14,214 nucleotides of DNA. It comes from Protaetiibacter sp. GTDB lineage: Bacteria; Actinomycetota; Actinomycetes; Actinomycetales; Microbacteriaceae. Positions 6,611 to 12,611 of this stretch are shown here, piece by piece. Positions within the stretch are counted from its first letter, which is position 1, and each line of letters opens with the position of its first letter. Where the stretch lies: NCBI GenBank assembly GCA_030150265.1, contig JASLGG010000014.1, positions 1-14,214 of the forward strand. The letters are read 5' to 3'. The notes under the pieces were generated by a model that saw only the letters and a list, made by a program, of their open reading frames with translations, was not told the origin of the DNA and searched no databases. A program made the translations under genes and the position numbers.

Positions 6611-7939
6611 GTGGCAGCCACCGACTCCCCCGCATCCGACCACGCCTGGGGCTTCCGCACCCGCGCGATCCACGCGGGCAACATCCCCGACGGCGTGCAC
6701 GGAGCCCGCGCGCTCCCCATCTACCAGACGAGCGCCTTCGTCTTCGACGACACCGCGGATGCCGCGGCCCGCTTCGCCCTGCAGAAGTACGGCAACATCT
6801 ACTCGCGCCTCGCGAACCCCACGGTCGCGAGCTTCGAGGAGCGCGTCGCCTCGCTCGAGGGCGGCCTCGGGGCCGTCGCCACGGCGTCCGGGCTCTCGGC
6901 GGAGTTCATCACCTTCGCCTCGCTCGCGGGGGCCGGCGACCACATCGTCGCGGGCTCGAGCCTCTACGGCGGCTCGGTCACCCAGCTCGACGTGACGCTG
7001 CGCCGCTTCGGCGTCGACACGACGTTCGTGGTCGGCACCGACCCCGCCGACTACGCGGCCGCCATCACCGGGAAGACGAAGCTCATCTTCGTCGAGTCGA
7101 TCACCAACCCCTCCGGCGAGATCGCCGACCTCGAGGGCCTCGCCGAGGTCGCCCACGCGCACCACCTGCCGCTCATCGTCGACTCGACGGTGGCGACCCC
7201 CTACCTCAACCGGCCGATCGAGTGGGGGGCGGATGTCGTCATCCACTCCGCCACCAAGTTCCTCGGCGGCCACGGCACGACCCTCGGCGGCGTCGTCGTG
7301 GAGTCGGGCCGCTTCCACTGGGCGAACGAGCGCTTCCCGCTCTTCGACCAGGAGGTGCCGAGCTACGGCGGCCTCAACTGGCACGGCAACTTCGGCGAGT
7401 ACGCCTTCCTCACGCGCCTGCGCGCCGAGCAGCTGCGCGACATCGGCCCCTCGCTCGCCCCGCACTCCGCGTTCCTGCTCGCGCAGGGCGTCGAGACGCT
7501 GCCGTTCCGGATGCGGGCCCACGTCGAGAACGCGCGCGCGGTCGCCGAGTTCCTCGCCGCCGACCCGCGCGTCGAGTTCGTGAACTGGGCGGGCCTGCCC
7601 TCGCATCCGCACCACGAGCGCGCGAAGCTCTACTTCCCCGAGGGCCCCGGATCGGTCTTCAGCTTCGGCGTGAAGGGCTCGGCCACGCGCGACTCGCGCG
7701 AGGTCGGCCAGCGCTTCATCGAGTCGGTCGAGCTCGCGAGCCACCTCGCCAACATCGGCGACGCGAAGACGCTCGTGATCCATCCGGCATCGACCACCCA
7801 CGCCCAGCTCACCGGCCAGCAGCTGCTCGACGCGGGCGTGCTGCCGGGGCTCGTGCGCATCTCGGTCGGCATCGAGGACGCCGACGACATCCTGTACGAC
7901 CTCGACCGGGCGCTGACCCTCGCGGTGGACGGAGAATAG
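6611..7939 (+). CDS. metY: O-acetylhomoserine sulfhydrylase (O-acetylhomoserine aminocarboxypropyltransferase)
   Basis: This 442-residue enzyme of the Cys/Met metabolism PLP family (fold type I) condenses O-acetylhomoserine with sulfide to give homocysteine for methionine synthesis. The start FRTRAIHAG, the active-site YSRLANPT segment, ASGLSAEFITFASLAGAGDHIVAGSSLYGG, VDSTVATPYL and the PLP lysine K216 in HSATKFLGGHGTTLGG are as expected. The NWHGNFGEYAFLTRLRAEQLRDIGPSLAPHSAFLLAQGVETLPFRM region and the C-terminal HPASTTHAQL and VRISVGIED are typical of MetY rather than cystathionine synthases. GTG is the start, supported by TAGCCT-N6-GTG. The next gene begins 4 nt after the stop and is likely co-transcribed. 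No SAM riboswitch or other leader structure fits upstream, because the gene appears leaderless. Confidence 0.95.
   Translation: MAATDSPASDHAWGFRTRAIHAGNIPDGVHGARALPIYQTSAFVFDDTADAAARFALQKYGNIYSRLANPTVASFEERVASLEGGLGAVATASGLSAEFITFASLAGAGDHIVAGSSLYGGSVTQLDVTLRRFGVDTTFVVGTDPADYAAAITGKTKLIFVESITNPSGEIADLEGLAEVAHAHHLPLIVDSTVATPYLNRPIEWGADVVIHSATKFLGGHGTTLGGVVVESGRFHWANERFPLFDQEVPSYGGLNWHGNFGEYAFLTRLRAEQLRDIGPSLAPHSAFLLAQGVETLPFRMRAHVENARAVAEFLAADPRVEFVNWAGLPSHPHHERAKLYFPEGPGSVFSFGVKGSATRDSREVGQRFIESVELASHLANIGDAKTLVIHPASTTHAQLTGQQLLDAGVLPGLVRISVGIEDADDILYDLDRALTLAVDGE
7931..7935 (+). promoter_or_regulatory. Ribosome binding site for the CoA-binding protein, in the end of metY
   Basis: GGAGA lies 8 nt before the ATG at 7944, within the last metY codons. 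It supports co-transcription and the chosen start. Confidence 0.55.
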
Positions 7940-7943
7940 GCGC

Positions 7944-8549
7944 ATGAGCACCACCGCAGAAGCAGACCTCGCCACCCGCCGGGTTGAGCCTGTCGAAACC
8001 GTCAACCTGCAGAACGGCCTGTCCTGCGAGATCCCCGCGAGCTCCCCCCTGGCGAGGCTGCTGCGCTCTCAGCGCACCTGGATCGGGCCGAGCGCCCGGG
8101 AGCGGCTCGGCATCCTGCAGCGCGCGAAGACCGTGGCGATCGTGGGCGCCTCGCCCAACCCGGCGCGCTCCTCGTACTTCGTGGCCACCTACCTGCAGCA
8201 GTCGAGCGACTACGAGCTCTACTTCGTGAACCCCAACGCGACCGAGATCCTCGGGCAGCCGGTGTACAAGTCGCTCGCCGACCTGCCGGTCGTGCCCGAC
8301 ATCGTCGACGTGTTCCGCCGCGGCTCCGACATCCCCCAGGTGATCGACGAGGTCGTGGCGGTCGGCGCGAAGACCGTCTGGGTGCAGCTCGGCATCTGGA
8401 ACGAGGAGGCCGCCTACTACGGCGAGTCGAAGGGCCTCACGGTCGTGATGGACCGCTGCATCAAGGTCGAGCACGCGCGATTCCACGGCGGGCTGCACCT
8501 GCTGGGGTTCGACACCGGCCAGATCACGAGCCGCAAGACCCTGCGGTGA
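7944..8549 (+). CDS. CoA-binding (YccU/Rossmann-fold) protein paired with metY
   Basis: This 201-residue protein has a CoA-binding Rossmann domain from about residue 60 (RAKTVAIVGASPNPARSSYFVATYL), then YFVNPNATEILGQPVYKSLADLP, DIVDVFRRGSDIPQVIDEVVAVGAKTVWVQLGIWNEEAA and VVMDRCIKVEHARF. The last holds the cysteine conserved in the family. Small stand-alone CoA-binding proteins of this type often sit beside metY in actinobacteria. The partnership suggests a role in sulfur or acyl-CoA-dependent methionine metabolism, but no reaction is established. The gene starts 4 nt after metY with a GGAGA site. An oddity is the N-terminus: residues 13-19 (RVEPVET) are encoded by a copy of a dispersed repeat-like sequence (7982-8000), just ahead of the conserved start NGLSCEIPASSPLARLLRSQRTWIGPS. 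The gene converges with the XRE-type gene, with 10 nt between the stops. Confidence 0.85.
   Translation: MSTTAEADLATRRVEPVETVNLQNGLSCEIPASSPLARLLRSQRTWIGPSARERLGILQRAKTVAIVGASPNPARSSYFVATYLQQSSDYELYFVNPNATEILGQPVYKSLADLPVVPDIVDVFRRGSDIPQVIDEVVAVGAKTVWVQLGIWNEEAAYYGESKGLTVVMDRCIKVEHARFHGGLHLLGFDTGQITSRKTLR
7982..8000 (+). repeat. Short dispersed repeat-like sequence embedded in the CoA-binding gene
   Basis: The 19-bp sequence GGTTGAGCCTGTCGAAACC reads in frame as residues 13-19 of the protein. It matches a widespread short intergenic repeat of high-GC actinobacteria (complement GGTTTCGAC-AGGCTCAACC); I recognise it from memory. It has GGTT/AACC ends in inverted orientation. Here it lies in coding sequence, in a segment that looks poorly conserved. 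Confidence 0.5.
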
Positions 8550-8559
8550 GGCCGACCCC

Positions 8560-8775
8560 TCAGTCGTCGGGGTAGCGGAACACCTCGTCGAGTCGTGCGC
8601 CGAGCGCGCGCGCGATGAGGAACGCCATCTCGAGCGAGGGCGAGTAGCGGCCCTGCTCGAGCGCGATGATCGTCTGGCGGGTGACGCCGACGGTGGCGGC
8701 GAGCTGTGCCTGCGTGATGTCGCGCGCGATGCGGAGCTCGCGGATGTCGTTGGTGACGCGGGTGGCCTTAACCAC
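8560..8775 (-). CDS. Small XRE-family helix-turn-helix regulator
   Basis: This 71-residue single-domain regulator has a helix-turn-helix at about residues 20-41 (ITQAQLAATVGVTRQTIIALEQ) followed by GRYSPSLEMAFLIARALGARLDEVFRY, the compact layout of the YozG/Xre-type proteins often paired with a small membrane protein. Its GTG start at 8775-8773 overlaps the stop of the upstream membrane gene by 8 nt, so it should be translationally coupled and share that gene's promoter. No separate promoter is visible. The paired operator TGTCA-N8-TGACA at 9246-9296 is the obvious binding site for this protein, which suggests that the pair represses itself; that link is inference. The gene ends 10 nt from the convergent CoA-binding gene. 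Confidence 0.88.
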   Translation of the reverse strand: MVKATRVTNDIRELRIARDITQAQLAATVGVTRQTIIALEQGRYSPSLEMAFLIARALGARLDEVFRYPDD

Positions 8776-9247
8776 GGAACACCCCGTGGTAGGCGCGGAT
8801 GCTCGCGATCGCCCCGGCGACCGACCCCACCGCCCCCACGAGGTAGAGCGCGCTGCCGATCCAGAACCAGTCGACCTCGAGCATGACGAGCACGAGCACG
8901 GGTGCCGAGCCGAACGCCATGATCGCGCGGGCGATGCGGTCGCCGTGACGCTCGATCTGCTTGTCGCGCACGTCGGCGCTCTCGGGCTCCCGGCGCGTGA
9001 CGATCGCCGAGCCGATCGCGATGACGATCGACAGCACGATCGTGCCGACGATCGTGACGCCGACCGCCCACAGCAGGGGGATCTGCCACTCGACGCCCGC
9101 GGCGCCGCGGCTCGCGAGCTGCGGCGCGACGACGAGGGCGTAGACGGCGGTGGTGACGATCACGAGCACGAGGAAGGCCCAGCGGCTCCCCTCGGTGAGG
9201 GTCATGGGCTCGCGATCGGAGGCGGGATGCGGGGCGGGTGCGGTCAT
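8768..9247 (-). CDS. Small four-span membrane protein paired with the XRE regulator
   Basis: This 159-residue protein has four hydrophobic spans, near residues 24-43, 58-79, 105-122 and 127-147. Between the second and third spans is a cytoplasm-type charged loop with VRDKQIERHGDRIA, a motif seen in small membrane proteins that lie beside Xre regulators. No enzymatic motif is seen and the function is unknown. I chose ATG at 9247-9245: the leaderless-type promoter ends 6 nt before it, while the longer frame would run through the operators. It is transcribed toward the regulator gene and overlaps it by 8 nt. The physical link suggests that the membrane protein senses or modulates a signal, or that the regulator controls its amount. 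Confidence 0.78.
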   Translation of the reverse strand: MTAPAPHPASDREPMTLTEGSRWAFLVLVIVTTAVYALVVAPQLASRGAAGVEWQIPLLWAVGVTIVGTIVLSIVIAIGSAIVTRREPESADVRDKQIERHGDRIARAIMAFGSAPVLVLVMLEVDWFWIGSALYLVGAVGSVAGAIASIRAYHGVFRG

Positions 9248-9265
9248 GTCAAAAATGTATGACAT
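9246..9265 (-). promoter_or_regulatory. Operator 1 of the membrane protein-XRE module (covers -10 and start codon)
   Basis: A TGTCA-N8-TGACA inverted repeat with matching outer bases (A and T) gives a 20-bp symmetric site. The 8-nt centre is AAAATGTA. The site includes the -10 hexamer and part of the ATG (9245-9247). It is almost identical in design to operator 2, with centres 31 bp apart, about three helical turns. Confidence 0.72.
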
Positions 9266-9283
9266 CCGAGTCCTTGGTGTCAA
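9254..9283 (-). promoter_or_regulatory. Sigma-70-type promoter of the membrane protein-XRE operon, leaderless
   Basis: On the minus strand a perfect -35 TTGACA (9283-9278) and a -10 TACATT (9259-9254) are separated by 18 nt. The -10 ends 6 nt before the ATG at 9247-9245, so the transcript should begin at the start codon. Operator 2 covers the -35 and operator 1 covers the -10. Confidence 0.7.
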
Positions 9284-9296
9284 GAATTTTTGACAC
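9277..9296 (-). promoter_or_regulatory. Operator 2 of the membrane protein-XRE module (covers -35)
   Basis: This is a second TGTCA-N8-TGACA inverted repeat with outer G/C, 20 bp in all, and centre AGAATTTT. It overlaps the -35 box TTGACA. Together with operator 1 it makes a tandem site suited to cooperative repression by a small dimeric Xre protein. Confidence 0.72.
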
Positions 9297-9313
9297 GCAT
9301 CATCCCTCGCGCA

Positions 9314-9727
9314 TCACTCCCGCACCATCCACGACTCGAGCTCCGTGAGCGGGCCGAAGCCGACGCGCTCATAGAGCCCGTGGGCGTCGCGCGTGCGCAG
9401 CACCCAGCGCCGCACCCCGAGCGCCCGCAACGCGGCGGCCACCCCCTCGACGAGCCCGACGCCCACCCCGGACCCGCGGTGCTCGGGGTCGACGTACACG
9501 TCGCACAACCAGGCGAAGGTCGCGCCGTCGGTGACGACGCGCGCGTACCCGACCTGCTCCCCCGTGGCCGTGTCGATCACGCCGAAGTTGCGCGAACCGT
9601 CGATCGCGGCATCCTGCAGCGCGCGCGGGCGGCCCTGCGCCCAGTACGAGCCCTCGCTCAGCCAGCGGTGCACCCGCTCGCGGTCGAGCTCGGCGGGATC
9701 GGCGGAGAAGCGGTAGCGGCTGTCCAT
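9314..9727 (-). CDS. GNAT family N-acetyltransferase
   Basis: This 137-residue GNAT-type enzyme is expected to transfer an acetyl group from acetyl-CoA to an amine; the acceptor is unknown. The start region YRFSADPAELDRERVHRWLSEGSYWAQGRP matches a common subfamily of small cytosolic GNATs. Motif A is at about residues 75-95, with VYVDPEHRGSGVGVGLV and the acetyl-CoA-binding R84-G-S-G-V-G89 loop. The C-terminal LRTRDAHGLYERVGF supplies motif B. I chose ATG at 9727-9725 because TACGGT ends 6 nt before it and the family's usual start fits. It is divergent from the sulfurtransferase gene, and its stop is 18 nt from operator 2 of the next module. Confidence 0.9.
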   Translation of the reverse strand: MDSRYRFSADPAELDRERVHRWLSEGSYWAQGRPRALQDAAIDGSRNFGVIDTATGEQVGYARVVTDGATFAWLCDVYVDPEHRGSGVGVGLVEGVAAALRALGVRRWVLRTRDAHGLYERVGFGPLTELESWMVRE

Positions 9728-9733
9728 CGCCCC

Positions 9734-9739
9734 ACCGTA
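9734..9739 (-). promoter_or_regulatory. Leaderless-type -10 element (TACGGT) of the GNAT gene
   Basis: On the minus strand TACGGT ends 6 nt before the ATG at 9727. No Shine-Dalgarno and no clear -35 are seen in the 75-nt divergent region. Confidence 0.5.
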
Positions 9740-9790
9740 TGCGCGTTACCGCGTGTTGCGGCACCGCGAGCGCGCATCCCGGGCCGCGAT

Positions 9791-9796
9791 TAGCGT
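9791..9796 (+). promoter_or_regulatory. Leaderless-type -10 element (TAGCGT) of the sulfurtransferase gene
   Basis: TAGCGT ends 6 nt before the ATG at 9803. The same hexamer is used by alr at 4444-4449. No Shine-Dalgarno is visible before the ATG. Confidence 0.58.
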
Positions 9797-9802
9797 GCTG
9801 GC

Positions 9803-10669
9803 ATGACCGCTCTCCCCGGCCCGCTCGTCTCCACCCAGTGGCTCGCCGACCACCTCGGCGGAGGCGACCTCGTCGTCGTCGACGCCTCCGTGGCGAGCTT
9901 CACCCGACCCGACGGACGGATCGGCTACCTCAGCGGGCACGAGCAGTACCTCCTCGAGGGTCACGTGCCCGGCGCGGTGTTCGCCGACCTCATCGAGGAG
10001 CTCTCCGATCCGCACGGCGCCCACCCCTTCACCCGCCCGGATGCGGAGCGCTTCGCCGCCGCCGTGAGCGCCCTCGGCATCGGCGACGACACGGTCGTGG
10101 TCGTGTACGACACCGCGGTCGGGCAGTGGGCGGCGCGTCTCTGGTGGCTGCTCCGCGCCTTCGGCGACGACCGGGTGGCCGTGCTCGACGGCGGGCTCAC
10201 CAAGTGGCGCGCCGAGGGCCGCACGCTCGAGCTCGGGCACGTCGAGCTCGCGCCCGCCGCGTTCACGCCGCACGAGCGTCCGGAGCTGTGGGCGGACAAG
10301 GCGGATGTCGAGGCCGTCGTGCGCGGCGAGCGCGAGGCCGCGCTCGTGTGCTCGACGCCGCCCAAGGAGTTCACGGGCGAGATCATCTCGCGCGCGCGAG
10401 GCGGGCACATCCCGGGGTCGACATCCGTCCCGGCGGCGTTCCTCGTCGACCGCGACGACAACACGGTGCTCGACGCCGAGGCGCTGCGCGACCGCTTCGC
10501 GCCCGCGCTCGGGGCGCCCCGCATCATCACCTACTGCGGAGGCGGCATCGCGGCGGCGGCGAGCGCCCTCGCGCTCACGCTGCTCGGAGAGCGCTCGGTC
10601 GCCATCTACGACGGCTCGCTCAACGAGTGGGCGGCCGATCCGGCGGCGCCGCTCGTGACGACCGCCTGA
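9803..10669 (+). CDS. Two-domain thiosulfate/3-mercaptopyruvate sulfurtransferase (rhodanese)
   Basis: This 288-residue cytosolic enzyme has two rhodanese domains (about 1-145 and 160-288). It would move sulfane sulfur from thiosulfate or 3-mercaptopyruvate to an acceptor such as cyanide or a thiol. The N-terminal domain is inactive, as usual: VVYDTAVGQWAARLWWLLRAFG with no cysteine, then VAVLDGGLTKW. The C-terminal domain has the catalytic cysteine C245 in TYCGGGIAAAASALAL. The six-residue loop CGGGIA differs from both classic rhodanese (CRKGVT) and mercaptopyruvate sulfurtransferase (CG[ST]GVT), so the donor is uncertain. The N-terminus PLVSTQWLADHL and RGGHIPGS fit the family. It diverges from the GNAT gene and ends before a strong hairpin. 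Confidence 0.93.
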   Translation: MTALPGPLVSTQWLADHLGGGDLVVVDASVASFTRPDGRIGYLSGHEQYLLEGHVPGAVFADLIEELSDPHGAHPFTRPDAERFAAAVSALGIGDDTVVVVYDTAVGQWAARLWWLLRAFGDDRVAVLDGGLTKWRAEGRTLELGHVELAPAAFTPHERPELWADKADVEAVVRGEREAALVCSTPPKEFTGEIISRARGGHIPGSTSVPAAFLVDRDDNTVLDAEALRDRFAPALGAPRIITYCGGGIAAAASALALTLLGERSVAIYDGSLNEWAADPAAPLVTTA

Positions 10670-10690
10670 CGCGCGCCGCACCCCACTCAT

Positions 10691-10747
10691 CGAGACGGCA
10701 GAGACGACCCCATAGACGCCCGGGGTCGGGTCGTCCGCGCCGTCTCG
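10691..10747. terminator. Large symmetric hairpin between convergent genes, probable bidirectional terminator
   Basis: An outer 9-bp stem (CGAGACGGC at 10691-10699 with GCCGTCTCG at 10739-10747) and an inner 8-bp stem (GACGACCC at 10703-10710 with GGGTCGTC at 10728-10735) are separated by a 3x3 internal loop. They close a 17-nt loop. The structure fills most of the 91-nt gap between two converging genes (stops at 10669 and 10761). There is no T-run. The right part (TCTCGACGCGCTCG) resembles short dispersed repeats of related actinobacteria, so it may be a degenerate copy of one. Confidence 0.65.
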
Positions 10748-10760
10748 ACGCGCTCGTGCC

Positions 10761-12599
10761 TCAGCCGAGCAGCGCCGCGAGCGCGTCGGCGTCTGTGACC
10801 GGCAGGCGGCAGACGAGGCCCTCGCACAGGTAGGCCGTCGCGGCGCCGCCGAGCGCCGTGCGCCCCGCGAAGAGCGCGAAGCCCGCGTCCGCGAGAGCCT
10901 CCGCCTGGGCGGGGGTCACGACCGCGGCCACGCGCCCCGGCGCGACCCAGGCGCGCGCCCGGGCGAGGAGCGCCGCATCCGCTCCAGCCGGCGCGACCAC
11001 GACGAGCTCGGCGGGGGCCGCCGCCAGCCGTGTCGCCACGGCGAGGGTCGCCCCCGAGCCGATCGGATGCGCGAGCGCCGCCTCGATGCCGGGCGCGAGC
11101 ATCCGCTCCGCGAGGGATCGGTAGGCGTCATCCCCCGTGAGGTCGGCGAGCAGCACCGCGGCGTCGGCCAGCAGCGCGGCGCCGGACGGCTGCGCCCCCT
11201 CGGCGCGGTCGGCGTCGACCGAGATGCCGCGCGCCGCGAGCACAGGGTCGCCGCCTCCCGGAACCGCCACCTCTTCGCCTCCGCGGCACGCGTCGACGAG
11301 CGCGCGCGCCTGCACCGCGTACCGCGCCTCGCCGCTCGCGAGCGCGAGACGCAGCAGGCCGCCGGCGAGACCGCCGTAGTCCTCGAAGGTCGCCGCGGCA
11401 TCCGACACCGCGCCGTCGAGGCTCGCCCGCCGCAGGCGCGGCCCGGCCGGACCGTTCTCGAGGTGGAGCGCCAGCACCGCATCCGCCGCCTCGCGCGCGG
11501 CATCCACCCAGGCGCGCCGGTCGAAGCGCGCACCCGCCGTCGCGAGCGCCCCGATCGCGAGACCGCACTGCCCCGCGAGCACCTTCGCGTCGAGGGCGGG
11601 CGGCGGCTGGGCGGATCGGGCGGCCGCGTCGAGCGCGTAGTAGCCGCCCTCGCTGCGCTCCCCGTCGACGAGGCTCTCCGAGTCCTGCGCGGAGGCGAAG
11701 GCACCCCCGGGCAGCCGCAGCACGTCGAGCAGGAACCGCGCCGTCGCGGCGGCGCCGTCCGCATCGCCCAGTGTCGTCGCCACCGTGAGCAGCTGCGCGT
11801 TGTCGACGAGCATCCGCTCGTAGTGCGGCTCGCTCCAGTCGCGCTGCACGGCGTAGCGGAAGAAGCCGCCCTCGACCCGGTCGCGGAGCGCCTCGGTCGC
11901 GGCGAGCAGGCGGCGGGCGAGCGCATCCGCATCCCCGTCTCCGCGTGCGCCGCGCTCGGCGAGGAAGCCCAGCACGGGGGCGTGCGGGAACTTCGCGTCG
12001 CGCCCGATTCCCCCGAGCTCGGGGTCCTCGAGGGCGGCGATCGCGGCGACGGCGGCGGCGAGCTCCGGCTCGCCCGGCAGTCCCACTCCGGAGGGGGCCG
12101 GCCGCGCCGCGAGCGCCTCCGTCACTGCCTCGCCCGTCGCCTCGACCTCCGCCCGGCGGTCGGTCCAGGCCTCGACGATGGCCTCCAGCACCTGCCGGAA
12201 CGACGGCGCCCCGCGCATCGGGCGCGGCGGGAAGTAGGTGCCCGCGTAGAACGCCCTCCCCGCGGGCGTGGCGAAGACGGTGAGCGGCCAGCCGAGGTGC
12301 GGGGTGAACGCGGATGCCGCGGCCAGGAACGCCGCGTCGACCTCCGGGTGCTCCTCCCGGTCCACCTTGACCGCCACGAGGTTCGCGTTCAGGTACTCCG
12401 CGAGCTCCGGGTCGGAGAACGACTCGCGCGCCATCACGTGGCACCAGTGGCAGGTGGCGTAGCCGATCGAGACGAGCACCGGCACGTCGCGGCGGGCCGC
12501 CTCGGCGAAGGCCTCCTCGCCCCACGGCCACCAGTCGACCGGATTGTCGGCGTGAGCGCGCAGGTAGGGGCTGATCGCGGACGCGAGGCGGCGGCCCAT
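10761..12599 (-). CDS. Thioredoxin-domain protein of the YyaL/SSP411 (DUF255) family
   Basis: This 612-residue two-part protein starts with a thioredoxin-like domain (about 1-160). The signature LASAISPYLRAHADNPVDWWPWGEEAF is followed by the CHWCH motif at C50 and C53 (SIGYATCHWCHVMARESF), VKVDREEHPEVD and GWPLTVFATPAGRAFYAGTYFPP. The rest (about 180-612) is the alpha-barrel-like part resembling six-hairpin glycosidases, with KFPHAP, GGFFRYAVQRDWSEPHYERMLVDNAQLL, AQDSES and EDYGGLAGGLLRLA. The molecular function of this family is not settled. It is shorter than many relatives (often about 670 residues) but no key segment looks broken. ATG at 12599-12597 fits the conserved N-terminus exactly and lies 6 nt after a minus-strand TAGGGT. 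It diverges from the MBL-fold gene with interlocked promoters. Confidence 0.93.
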   Translation of the reverse strand: MGRRLASAISPYLRAHADNPVDWWPWGEEAFAEAARRDVPVLVSIGYATCHWCHVMARESFSDPELAEYLNANLVAVKVDREEHPEVDAAFLAAASAFTPHLGWPLTVFATPAGRAFYAGTYFPPRPMRGAPSFRQVLEAIVEAWTDRRAEVEATGEAVTEALAARPAPSGVGLPGEPELAAAVAAIAALEDPELGGIGRDAKFPHAPVLGFLAERGARGDGDADALARRLLAATEALRDRVEGGFFRYAVQRDWSEPHYERMLVDNAQLLTVATTLGDADGAAATARFLLDVLRLPGGAFASAQDSESLVDGERSEGGYYALDAAARSAQPPPALDAKVLAGQCGLAIGALATAGARFDRRAWVDAAREAADAVLALHLENGPAGPRLRRASLDGAVSDAAATFEDYGGLAGGLLRLALASGEARYAVQARALVDACRGGEEVAVPGGGDPVLAARGISVDADRAEGAQPSGAALLADAAVLLADLTGDDAYRSLAERMLAPGIEAALAHPIGSGATLAVATRLAAAPAELVVVAPAGADAALLARARAWVAPGRVAAVVTPAQAEALADAGFALFAGRTALGGAATAYLCEGLVCRLPVTDADALAALLG

Positions 12600-12604
12600 A
12601 GGCT
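12599..12604 (+). promoter_or_regulatory. Leaderless-type -10 (TAGGCT) of the MBL-fold gene, overlapping the opposite start codon
   Basis: TAGGCT ends 6 nt before the ATG at 12611. Its first base is also the first base of the minus-strand ATG (12599-12597), so this promoter and the start of the divergent gene share DNA. Confidence 0.6.
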
Positions 12605-12605
12605 C

Positions 12606-12611
12606 ACCCTA
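12606..12611 (-). promoter_or_regulatory. Leaderless-type -10 (TAGGGT) of the thioredoxin-domain gene, overlapping the opposite start codon
   Basis: On the minus strand TAGGGT (12611-12606) ends 6 nt before the ATG at 12599. Its first base pairs with the first base of the plus-strand ATG at 12611. With the plus-strand element it makes a CATAGG-CTCAC-CCTATG inverted repeat at 12597-12613. Confidence 0.6.

Noticed and set aside
6540..6611. Possible SAM or other riboswitch before metY
   Set aside because: The region is ddl coding sequence, and the metY start looks leaderless, so there is no room for a leader RNA.
8551..8573. Weak inverted repeat between the convergent CoA-binding and XRE-type genes
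   Set aside because: Only 5-bp arms in two competing pairings and no T-run, so I do not call a terminator.
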